DNA from: Rhizobium sp. BK650
GTDB taxonomy: Bacteria; Pseudomonadota; Alphaproteobacteria; Rhizobiales; Rhizobiaceae
Direction: 5' to 3'
Assembly: GCF_014195325.1 (NCBI RefSeq)
Contig: NZ_JACIBK010000011.1
Location: 62,001-126,000, forward strand
DNA length: 64,000 nucleotides
Notes under the pieces: generated by a model
Database searches by the model: none
Told to the model about the DNA's origin: nothing
What the model saw: the letters and a program-made list of their open reading frames with translations, nothing else
Position numbers and translations under genes: made by a program
Shown here: positions 29,765 to 37,475 of the stretch, in pieces
How the letters are laid out: each line of letters starts with the position of its first letter
Position numbering within the stretch: position 1 is the first letter of the stretch

Positions 29765-30379
29765 TCAGGCCTTCAGTCCGTAAGCGGCGAGATCGGCGCG
29801 CAGTTTGTCGGCACCGGTGAAGAGCACGGCATTCCAGCCGGCAGCCTTGGCACCCTCGACATTGGCAGGAGCGTCATCGATGAAGATCGTCGCGGCGGGA
29901 TCGAGGTCGAAGCTCCTCGCATGCGTCTCATAGATTGCGATATCGGGTTTGATAAGGCCGATATCGCCGGAAACGGTGACGCCACGCGGCTTCTTAAGGA
30001 AGGGGAAGCGCTCCTGCGCTTCGCGGAACGTGTCAGAGGCGAAGTTCGTCAGCATCGTCACGTCCCGGCCTTCGTTGATGAAGCCTTCCATGATCGAAAC
30101 GCTGTCTTCATAGGCATGCGGCACCATCTCGTGCCAGTTCTTGCGGAAGGCACGGATATGCTCTTCGCGCGTCGGATGCTGCTCGATCAGCAATGCCTCG
30201 GCATCGGCCCAGGTGCGGCCGCGGTCCTGCTCGATGTTCCAGTCATGTGTGCAGATATTGGCGAAAAACCAGTTGCGCTCAGCCTCATCGGGAATGAGGC
30301 GGCTGAAGGGAATATGCGGATCGTAATGAATAAGAACTTTGCCGATATCGAAAACGATATGCTTGATGTCGTCTGCCAT
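29765..30379 (-). CDS. HAD-IA family hydrolase
   Basis: This 204-residue protein has HAD motif I FDIGKVLIHYD, in which the first Asp is present but the second (+2) position is Gly rather than Asp. Motif II is LTNFASD, and the C-terminal motif is IFIDDAPANVEGAKAAGW. The variant FDIGKV is also seen in YihX-like glucose-1-phosphatases. I prefer the ATG at 30379, which has AAGGGA 5 bases upstream, over the ATG at 30385 that overlaps the mutY stop. Substrate unknown. Confidence 0.85.
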   Translation of the reverse strand: MADDIKHIVFDIGKVLIHYDPHIPFSRLIPDEAERNWFFANICTHDWNIEQDRGRTWADAEALLIEQHPTREEHIRAFRKNWHEMVPHAYEDSVSIMEGFINEGRDVTMLTNFASDTFREAQERFPFLKKPRGVTVSGDIGLIKPDIAIYETHARSFDLDPAATIFIDDAPANVEGAKAAGWNAVLFTGADKLRADLAAYGLKA

Positions 30380-30381
30380 AA

Positions 30382-31476
30382 TCATCCCTTGGCTGTTTTG
30401 AACGCGAGAGGAATAGCCGCTGCGATCGCTTTTTTCATGATGGTCGGCAGCGCCTGAGCTTCAAGATTTGTAACCGGTTCCCACCATCCGTCATTAATCG
30501 GGACGCGATCTTTAATCGCCACGCGGAAGATCGAAAGCCTGAGCTCGAAATGGGTGAAGACGTGGGTGACGCTGCCGGCACTTTCCCAGTTGGCCGGGAA
30601 AGGCGCAGCCTCGACTGACGTTTCACCGTCCTGACGGGCGGTCCACGCTGTCGTCGGAATTTCCGTCATGCCGCCGAGCAGGCCGCTTTCAATCCGCCGC
30701 CGCAACAGAATGTCGCCATCGGCGGTAACCGCCGCAAAGGCGGCGCCGCGCCGGATCGGCTTCTCCTTCTTCGCAGCCTTGAGCGGAAATTGCTCGGGAT
30801 CGTGCAGCCTAAGCGCCTCACACGACCCATTGAAGGGACAGAGCGAACAAGCTGGACGCTTCGGCGTACAGATCGTGGCGCCGAGATCCATCATCGCCTG
30901 CGCAAAATCGCCGGGCCGGTCGGCTGGCGTCAATAGCGCCACCTTCTGGCGCATCAGCGGCTTTGCGGCGGGGAGCGGCGTTGCAATGGCATAGAGTCGG
31001 GAAATCACCCGCTCGACATTACCGTCCATGACCGCGGCCTGCCGGTTGAAGGCGATCGCCGCCACCGCCGCCGCCGTATAATCACCGATGCCGGGCAAGG
31101 CCTTCAGGCCTTCTTCGGTATCAGGAAAGATACCGCCATGGTCGCCCGCAACAGCCTCGGCGCATTTCTTCAAGTTGCGCGCTCGCGCATAGTAGCCTAG
31201 CCCCGCCCAGGCGGCCATTACGTCTTCACTCGGCGCTTTTGCGAGATCCTTTACCGAGGGCCACTTCGCCAGGAAATTGGCAAAGTATGGTTTCACCGCC
31301 TGCACGGTCGTCTGCTGCAGCATCACTTCCGACAGCCAGATGTGATAGGGATCGGCCTTGATGCCGCGCCTGGCCATCGGCGGTGAAACCCGCCAGGGCA
31401 GGTCGCGGTGATGGCGGTCATACCATTCGAGGAGAGGGGAGGCGGTCGGCGCGTCCGGTGTGCGTATCGTCATCAT
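30382..31476 (-). CDS. mutY: A/G-specific adenine glycosylase
   Basis: This 364-residue base-excision enzyme removes adenine paired with 8-oxoguanine. It shows the catalytic Glu in LSEVMLQQTTV (Glu50), the helix-hairpin-helix LPGIGDYTAAAV, catalytic Asp in VMDGNVERV, the [4Fe-4S] loop C-x6-C-x2-C-x5-C (CTPKRPACSLCPFNGSC), and a C-terminal MutT-like domain. It is divergent from the DUF721 gene with only about 95 bases between them, and it heads a run with a HAD and an NTF2-like gene. Confidence 0.97.
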   Translation of the reverse strand: MMTIRTPDAPTASPLLEWYDRHHRDLPWRVSPPMARRGIKADPYHIWLSEVMLQQTTVQAVKPYFANFLAKWPSVKDLAKAPSEDVMAAWAGLGYYARARNLKKCAEAVAGDHGGIFPDTEEGLKALPGIGDYTAAAVAAIAFNRQAAVMDGNVERVISRLYAIATPLPAAKPLMRQKVALLTPADRPGDFAQAMMDLGATICTPKRPACSLCPFNGSCEALRLHDPEQFPLKAAKKEKPIRRGAAFAAVTADGDILLRRRIESGLLGGMTEIPTTAWTARQDGETSVEAAPFPANWESAGSVTHVFTHFELRLSIFRVAIKDRVPINDGWWEPVTNLEAQALPTIMKKAIAAAIPLAFKTAKG

Positions 31477-31570
31477 TTGCCGCGATCGGGGGAAGTGCTC
31501 TATACTTGGCGAAGCAATGCGGCGCGATCAAGCCGGTGGCCTCGACTGGACGTCGCTTATCAAGGTTTCG

Positions 31571-32059
31571 ATGAGTTATCCACGCAAAGATGAGAAGCAG
31601 ATTTCCGAGCTGACGAACGGCATCGTCGATCCCGTTCTCGCTCGCCGCGCCGGCATCAACAGCGCACTTCTCGGCTCCTGGGACGAAATCGCCGGCGAGG
31701 ACTTCGCCGATTGCACCCGCCCGGAAAAGATCGCCTGGGCCCGCGGCGGCGATGACGGCAGCTTCCGCCCCGGTATCCTGACCATTGCCTGCGAAGGCGC
31801 ACGAGCTCTTTTCCTTACCCACGCACAGGGCGAACTCATTCAGCGCATCAACGGCTTCTTCGGGTTTGCCGCCGTCCACCAAATCCGCATCGTCCAAAAG
31901 CCGGTCTATCAGCCGGTTAAGCGTTCCCGCACACCCCCGCCTTTGAAGGGCGAGGCCGCTCGGAAGCTGGACAGCATGATGCAGGGCTTGGAAGACGAAA
32001 AAATCAGACAGGCGATTGCCCGCCTCGGGACGGCGGTTCTCGGTAAAAAGCCTAGATAG
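31571..32059 (+). CDS. DUF721 (DciA-like) protein
   Basis: This 162-residue protein has the DUF721 core, a KH-like fold seen in DciA, the helicase loader of many bacteria: LLGSWDEIAGEDFADCTRPEKI, then LTIACEGARALFLTHAQGEL and INGFFGFAAVHQIRI. Whether rhizobial members load the replicative helicase is not certain. I begin at the ATG of 31571, preceded by AAGG; a longer frame to 31460 runs into the mutY promoter side. It is followed by a parD gene. Confidence 0.85.
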   Translation: MSYPRKDEKQISELTNGIVDPVLARRAGINSALLGSWDEIAGEDFADCTRPEKIAWARGGDDGSFRPGILTIACEGARALFLTHAQGELIQRINGFFGFAAVHQIRIVQKPVYQPVKRSRTPPPLKGEAARKLDSMMQGLEDEKIRQAIARLGTAVLGKKPR

Positions 32060-32091
32060 TCCTCATTCTGTTGGCATGATCCAGCTGGTGT

Positions 32092-32104
32092 ATTACACTG
32101 TAAT
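32092..32104. promoter_or_regulatory. Palindrome before parD (candidate autoregulatory operator)
   Basis: ATTACA-C-TGTAAT is a perfect 13-base palindrome located 21 bases before the parD start. ParD-type ribbon-helix-helix proteins repress their own promoters through short palindromes, so this is the likely operator. Confidence 0.6.
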
Positions 32105-32125
32105 GCATCGAAGAGAGGTCAACCA

Positions 32126-32401
32126 ATGCGCAGCAGCAAGCCCATCACCGTCACCTTGGGCAACCAGCAGAAAAGTGTCGATGCTCGTGTGGAATCGGGA
32201 GCTTACGGCTCCGCCAGCGAAGTTCTTCGTGCGGCGCTACGAGCGCTCGACCGCGAAGAAGACGCGATCAACGAAATCATGAAACAGAAAATCCGCGACG
32301 CGCTCGACGATCCGCGTCCGGATGTCGACGCGGAAACAGCGTTTGACCGTATCGAGCGGTTGCACGCCGAGCGCGGCGGCGCGGACGGCAATGGCAATTA
32401 A
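32126..32401 (+). CDS. ParD-like antitoxin (partner frameshifted)
   Basis: This 91-residue ribbon-helix-helix protein opens with the DNA-binding strand KPITVTLGNQQKSVDARVES and continues GAYGSASEVLRAALRALDRE, the ParD signature. The acidic C-terminal half (DPRPDVDAETAFDRIERLH) should bind toxin. GAGAGG precedes the ATG. It overlaps the parE start by 11 bases, the normal arrangement, but that parE carries two frameshifts. The antitoxin itself looks intact. Confidence 0.88.
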   Translation: MRSSKPITVTLGNQQKSVDARVESGAYGSASEVLRAALRALDREEDAINEIMKQKIRDALDDPRPDVDAETAFDRIERLHAERGGADGNGN

Positions 32402-32679
32402 GATCATCTTTCGTCCCAAGGCGGAGGACGATCTTTTTGCCGTATACGAGTTCATCGCCGGCAACAGCCCGGCCCGGGCTATCGAGTTTATCCGCAGGCT
32501 AAGAGCCTCTGCACCTCGCTGGAAACAATGCCGGAGCGTGGTGCCCCGCGCGATGATTTCGCGCCCGGTGTCCGAATTCTGGTCTTCGAGCAGCGCGTTA
32601 CGATCGCCTATCGCGTACTAAAGGGTCAGGTAGGTTCTTTTATGCGGGGCGAAACGTACCAGCAGCATTCTGGGAATGA
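32391..32679 (+). pseudogene. parE-like toxin with two frameshifts
   Basis: From the ATG at 32391 the N-terminus is good ParE (AIKIIFRPKAEDDLFAVYEF, then ARAIEFIRRLR). Near 32500 the match moves to another frame: SLCTSLETMPERGAPRDDF and RILVFEQRVTIAYRVLKGQ. Near 32630 it moves again to RFFYAGRNVPAAFWE, with the stop at 32677-32679. Joined, the three pieces give a normal ParE of about 96 residues, so two separate indels have killed the gene. Sequencing error is possible but two in one small gene is unlikely. Confidence 0.88.
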
Positions 32680-32816
32680 TTGATTTGTCCCTTGATCTGC
32701 GGTTTCGTCTTTCGCAGGTCACAATTCTTTGAAGAAAGTTGGCGAAGCGTGCCTTGTTAGCGGCTTGCTGCCGTTATATCGCACAATCAGCTGCCACACT
32801 TGTTTATGGGGAACCC

Positions 32817-33515
32817 ATGCGCATCTCTGAAATGCAACTGACGAAACGCCAGCTTCTGGGCGGTGTCGCCGCCGCAACCGCGTCCATGGCGGTCTACGGT
32901 ACGGCGCAGGCGCAGGCAGCCGCCGAAATCCCGAAGCCGGATGGCGATGTGGACATGGCCAAGGTCATGACGGCAGGCACGCTGCCGGAAATGGCGCTCG
33001 GCAAGGCCGATGCTCCGGTCAAGATCGTCGAATATATGTCGATGACCTGCCCGCACTGCGCCCACTTCCACAATACCACCTTCGACACCATCAAGCAGAA
33101 ATACGTCGACACAGGCAAAGTTCAGTTCGTCCTGCGCGAATTCCCCTTCGATCCGCGCGCGGCCGCCGCCTTCATGCTCGCTCGCTGCAATCCGCAAAAA
33201 CCGGAAGAACTCTCGACGCCCGAGCAGTATTTCCCGATGGTCGCCATGCTCTTCAAGCAGCAGCAGCAGTGGGCTGCCGCCGATGACGGCCGCGCCGCGC
33301 TGCTGCAGATGTCGAAGCTCGCCGGATTTACTGAGGATAGCTTCACGAAGTGCTTGACGAACCAGAAGCTGCTGGATGAAGTGAATGCCACGCGGGAAAG
33401 AGGTTCCAAGGATTTTGGCGTCAACGCCACGCCGACGTTCCTCATCAATGGCAAGCGCTATTCTGGAGACATGCCGGTTGACACCATGTCGGCCCTCATC
33501 GACAGCCTCCTCTAA
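32817..33515 (+). CDS. DsbA-family thiol-disulfide oxidoreductase
   Basis: This 232-residue protein has a signal sequence (RQLLGGVAAATASMAVYGTAQAQA, only one Arg, so not clearly Tat) and a DsbA-like thioredoxin fold with active site CPHC (Cys78 to Cys81) and cis-Pro in GVNATPTFLING. It should oxidise or isomerise cysteines of exported proteins. I chose the ATG at 32817, which has GGGGAAC upstream. A terminator separates it from smc. Confidence 0.92.
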   Translation: MRISEMQLTKRQLLGGVAAATASMAVYGTAQAQAAAEIPKPDGDVDMAKVMTAGTLPEMALGKADAPVKIVEYMSMTCPHCAHFHNTTFDTIKQKYVDTGKVQFVLREFPFDPRAAAAFMLARCNPQKPEELSTPEQYFPMVAMLFKQQQQWAAADDGRAALLQMSKLAGFTEDSFTKCLTNQKLLDEVNATRERGSKDFGVNATPTFLINGKRYSGDMPVDTMSALIDSLL

Positions 33516-33534
33516 ACCGTACCGTTTTGCGAAG

Positions 33535-33568
33535 GCGGGCGACGGCGAAGGCTGTGCGCCCGCTTTTT
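33535..33568 (+). terminator. Rho-independent terminator after the dsbA-like gene
   Basis: GCGGGCG (33535-33541) pairs with CGCCCGC (33557-33563) and is followed by TTTTT. It ends 20 bases before the smc start, so smc needs its own promoter or read-through. Confidence 0.75.
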
Positions 33569-33587
33569 CGTTCGATAAGGCTGTGGC

Positions 33588-36500
33588 ATGAAGTTCAACA
33601 AGCTCCGCCTTGTCGGCTTCAAGTCCTTCGTCGAACCGACCGAATTCATCATCGAACGCGGCCTGACGGGCGTCGTCGGGCCCAACGGTTGCGGCAAGTC
33701 CAATCTCGTCGAGGCCCTGCGCTGGGTCATGGGCGAGAATTCCTACAAGAATATGCGCGCGTCCGGCATGGACGACGTCATTTTCTCCGGCTCGGGAAAC
33801 CGCCCGGCGCGCAACACCGCCGAAGTCGCGCTCTATCTCGACAATGGCGAGCGCACAGCCCCTGCCGCCTTCAATGACAGCGATGAAATCCAGGTCACCC
33901 GCCGCATAGAGCGCGAGCAGGGTTCGATCTACCGCATCAACGGCAAGGAAAGCCGCGCCAAGGATGTGCAATTGCTCTTCGCGGATGCCTCTACCGGCGC
34001 GCGGTCTCCCTCGATGGTCGGGCAAGGCCGTATCGGCGAGCTCATCGCCGCAAAGCCGCAGGCCCGCCGCCAGCTGTTGGAAGAGGCCGCCGGCATTTCC
34101 GGCCTGCATTCGCGCCGCCACGAGGCGGAGCTTCGCTTGCGGGCTGCCGAAAGCAATCTTGAGCGCCTGGACGATGTCACCTCGCAGCTCGAAAGCCAGA
34201 TCGAAAGCCTGAAGCGCCAGGCGCGCCAGGCAAACCGCTTCAAGACGCTCTCTGCCGATATTCGCGCCCGCGAGGCGATGCTTATGCACATTCGTTGGGT
34301 GCAAGCGAAGGAAGCGGAAGCCGAGGCCGACAGCGCGCTCAACCAGGCAACCGTGGTCGTCGCCGAAAAGGCTCAGATCCAGATGGATGCGGCGAAGAAC
34401 CAGGGTATCGCCAGCTTGAAGCTCCCGGAACTGCGCGAAAGCGAAGCGCGGGTGGCTGCCGCTCTCCAGCGCTTGCAGATCGCCCGTAGCCAGCTCGAAG
34501 AAGATGCCAACCGCATCCTGCGCCGCCGTGATGAGCTTACCCGGCGTCTGGCGCAGCTTGCCGAAGACATCCGGCGCGAAGAACGGCTTGTTGCCGATAA
34601 CGCCGCCATCCTTGCCAGACTTGATGCCGAGGAAGCCGACATCGCCGAAATCCTGGCCGATTCCGGCCGTTATGCCGAGGAAATGCAGCAGGCTTTCGAG
34701 GAGGCGGCCGCAAAACTCGCCGATAGCGAACGCATCTTCACTGCCCTAACGGCAGAACGCGCCGAAGCCGCCGCCGGCCGCAACCAGCTTGAACGTGCCA
34801 TTCGCGACCTCGCGGACCGCAAGCTGCGCCTCGAACGCCAGATGGAGGAGGCTAGCCGCGAGCTTGCAGGCATCGATCAGAAGATCGCTACCTTGCCCGA
34901 TCCCGACGAAAAACGCGCCATGGTCGAGGCGGGCGAGATTGCAGTCGCTGATGCCGAAGCGACGATCCAGTCGGTCGAGCAGGCGCTTGCGAAGGCGCGT
35001 GAGACCGAAGCGCTCTCCCGTGCCCCGGTCGAGCAAGCCCGCAGCAAGCTCAACGCGCTGGAAACGGAAGCCCGCACGATCCAGCGCATGCTGGCCGGTG
35101 CCGCGGCCGGAGAATTTTCGCCGGTTGCCGAGGAGCTGAAGGTCGATCGCGGTTTCGAGACGGCGATCGGTGCCGCGCTTGGAGATGATCTCGAATCTCC
35201 GCTCGACCCGAATGCGCCTGCTCACTGGTCGGAAAATGGCGACGGCGCTGATGACCCTGCGTTGCCCCCGGGCGCCGAGCCTCTGTTGAACCATGTCCGT
35301 GCACCCGCCGCGCTGATCCGCCGCCTACGCCAGATCGGTCTCGTCGCTGCGACCGATGCCCCGGGTCTGGTGAAGGAACTCAAGGCGGGCCAGCGGCTCG
35401 TCACCAGGGAAGGTGCGGTCTATCGCTGGGATGGCCATGTGACCGGCGCGGATGCACCCAGTGCTGCCGCCCTCCGCCTTGCCCAGAAGAACCGTCTTGC
35501 CGAGCTGGAAGGCGAAGCCGACCTCGCTCGCGACATTCTGGCCGAAGCTGAAGAACGCCTTGCCGTTGCTGCCGAAACCATCCGCGGTGAGGAACGACGG
35601 CTGGCGGACGCCCGTGACATGAGCCGCCTGTCTGCCCGCCACTTGGCCGAGGCACGGGAGGCGCTTGCTGCTGCCGAGCGCGCCTCCGGCGATCTCATTC
35701 GCCGTCGCGATGTCATCGCCGAGGCCGTCAGCCAGTTGCAGGCACAGCTCGAAGACATTTCGGTTCAGGAAGAGAATGCCCGTATCGAGCTCGAAGATGC
35801 ACCGGATCTGTCCGCGCTCGATGAACGGCTACGCTTCCAGCAGGCCGAGGTGGCGACGGATCGCGGCGCTCTCGCCGAAGCTCGCGCCCGCCACGAGAGC
35901 CTGAACCGTGAGAACGACACCCGCCAGCGCCGCATCGTAGCCATCGGGCAAGAGCGCGAGACATGGCGCCAGCGCGCCGCAAGCGCCGAGGATCACATTG
36001 GCACGCTGCGCGATCGCGAGGAGGAAGCCCGCGAGGAAGCGGCAGAGCTCGAAATGGCGCCGGATGAATTCGACGATAAGCGCCGCGCCTTGCTGAGCGA
36101 ACTTCAAAAGGCGGAGGATGCCCGCCGCCACGCTGCCGACCTCCTGGCGGAAGCCGAACTCTTGCAGCGCGATGCCGACCATAAGGCGGCAACCGCTCTT
36201 TCCGAACTCGCCGAAAGCCGCGAGCGTCGCGGCCGTGCCGAAGAACGCCTCGTTTCCGCCCGCGAGAAGCGGCAGGAAAGCGAACAGCGCATTCGCGAGA
36301 CACTGAACGTGCCGCCACATGAAGCGCTGCGCCTTGCCGGTCGGACGGGACTGCAGACGTTGCCGGATCCGCGCGAGGTCGAACGCGAGGTGGAGCGGCT
36401 GCGGATCGAGCGCGAGCGGCTCGGCGCCGTCAACCTGCGTGCCGATGAGGAGCAGAAGGAACTCAGCGAGAAGCTGGAAGCGCTTGTCAAGGAACGTGAC

Positions 36501-37046
36501 GACGTCATCGACGCGATCAGAAAGCTACGCGGCGCGATCCAGAGCCTCAATCGCGAAGGCCGTGAACGGCTGATCGCCGCCTTCGATGTGGTCAACGCGC
36601 AATTCCAGCGGCTCTTCACCCATCTTTTCGGGGGCGGGACAGCGGAATTGCAGCTTATCGAATCCGATGATCCGTTGGAAGCCGGTCTCGAAATTCTTGC
36701 TCGCCCGCCGGGCAAGAAGCCGCAGACGATGACGCTGCTCTCGGGTGGCGAACAGGCGCTGACGGCAATGGCTTTGATTTTCGCCGTCTTCCTCACCAAT
36801 CCAGCGCCGATCTGTGTCCTGGATGAGGTGGATGCTCCGCTCGACGATCATAATGTCGAGCGTTATTGCAATCTCATGGATGAGATGGCGGCATCGACCG
36901 AGACTCGATTCGTCATCATCACGCATAACCCCATTACCATGGCCCGCATGAATCGCCTCTTTGGGGTTACGATGGCCGAGCAGGGTGTTTCCCAGCTCGT
37001 TTCGGTCGATTTGCAGACCGCGGAGCGTCTCCGTGAGACGGCCTGA
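33588..37046 (+). CDS. smc: Chromosome segregation ATPase SMC
   Basis: This 1152-residue protein has the SMC plan: Walker A GPNGCGKSN near residue 32, a long coiled coil (about 165-500), a hinge (about 505-655), a second coiled coil (about 665-1000), then LSGGEQALTAMALIF and Walker B PICVLDEVDAPLDDHNVERY. With ScpA and ScpB, not encoded here, it compacts and separates chromosomes. Length and domain order are normal. It is followed by a 429-base intergenic region. Confidence 0.98.
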   Translation: MKFNKLRLVGFKSFVEPTEFIIERGLTGVVGPNGCGKSNLVEALRWVMGENSYKNMRASGMDDVIFSGSGNRPARNTAEVALYLDNGERTAPAAFNDSDEIQVTRRIEREQGSIYRINGKESRAKDVQLLFADASTGARSPSMVGQGRIGELIAAKPQARRQLLEEAAGISGLHSRRHEAELRLRAAESNLERLDDVTSQLESQIESLKRQARQANRFKTLSADIRAREAMLMHIRWVQAKEAEAEADSALNQATVVVAEKAQIQMDAAKNQGIASLKLPELRESEARVAAALQRLQIARSQLEEDANRILRRRDELTRRLAQLAEDIRREERLVADNAAILARLDAEEADIAEILADSGRYAEEMQQAFEEAAAKLADSERIFTALTAERAEAAAGRNQLERAIRDLADRKLRLERQMEEASRELAGIDQKIATLPDPDEKRAMVEAGEIAVADAEATIQSVEQALAKARETEALSRAPVEQARSKLNALETEARTIQRMLAGAAAGEFSPVAEELKVDRGFETAIGAALGDDLESPLDPNAPAHWSENGDGADDPALPPGAEPLLNHVRAPAALIRRLRQIGLVAATDAPGLVKELKAGQRLVTREGAVYRWDGHVTGADAPSAAALRLAQKNRLAELEGEADLARDILAEAEERLAVAAETIRGEERRLADARDMSRLSARHLAEAREALAAAERASGDLIRRRDVIAEAVSQLQAQLEDISVQEENARIELEDAPDLSALDERLRFQQAEVATDRGALAEARARHESLNRENDTRQRRIVAIGQERETWRQRAASAEDHIGTLRDREEEAREEAAELEMAPDEFDDKRRALLSELQKAEDARRHAADLLAEAELLQRDADHKAATALSELAESRERRGRAEERLVSAREKRQESEQRIRETLNVPPHEALRLAGRTGLQTLPDPREVEREVERLRIERERLGAVNLRADEEQKELSEKLEALVKERDDVIDAIRKLRGAIQSLNREGRERLIAAFDVVNAQFQRLFTHLFGGGTAELQLIESDDPLEAGLEILARPPGKKPQTMTLLSGGEQALTAMALIFAVFLTNPAPICVLDEVDAPLDDHNVERYCNLMDEMAASTETRFVIITHNPITMARMNRLFGVTMAEQGVSQLVSVDLQTAERLRETA

Positions 37047-37475
37047 CGTGGCATTTTAATTAAAGACCAAAAAAGGTCAGCCTGGCGGTGGGTACGTACC
37101 CCATTTGGGTGATGCTCTTTTGCGTGTCTTGCATTAGAAGTTGTTTTATCGCAACCGTGGTCGTTCCGGATAGGTAGCAATCGCTCGTTGCGGTGTTTGG
37201 AATTGTAATGCTGTCTTGGGGTTGAGGGAGGGGACCGAGGCCCATACGGCATGAATGGACCCCCCGTCCGGTTTTCCTGGCCGGACGGAAACAAGGCTTT
37301 GCGGGACCGTTGTTGCAGTCCCGCAAAGCTTTTTAATGCGCTCCATAAGTTTCAATCGTTTGATTTCGCCTCGTGTCAGGGATTTATTGTGCGGCGCAAT
37401 ATTTCGCCGCATTTGTCGATTTTCATTTCAACACCAAGGGATTAAGCTGATCCCCGAAATGGTGTTGGGGGGAAG
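37047..37475 (+). other. Intergenic region smc-ppdK with structured elements
   Basis: No convincing gene lies in these 429 bases. They contain a GACC/GGTC hairpin (37065-37078), a 12-bp palindrome GGGTACGTACCC (37090-37101), a hairpin CGTCCGG/CCGGACG with loop TTTTCCTGG (37265-37287), and a strong terminator at 37296-37334. The last two could be the 3' half of a small RNA or of the smc mRNA. The ppdK promoter should lie within the final 140 bases, which are more A+T rich. Confidence 0.5.
37296..37334 (+). terminator. Rho-independent terminator 250 bases after smc
   Basis: GCTTTGCGGGAC (37296-37307) and GTCCCGCAAAGC (37318-37329) form a perfect 12-bp stem with a 10-base loop and a following TTTTT. 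It may end smc transcription or a separate small RNA. Confidence 0.85.

Noticed and set aside
32787-34304. 505-codon frame opposite the dsbA-like gene and smc
   Set aside because: It crosses two firm genes and a terminator, with no coding signature of its own.
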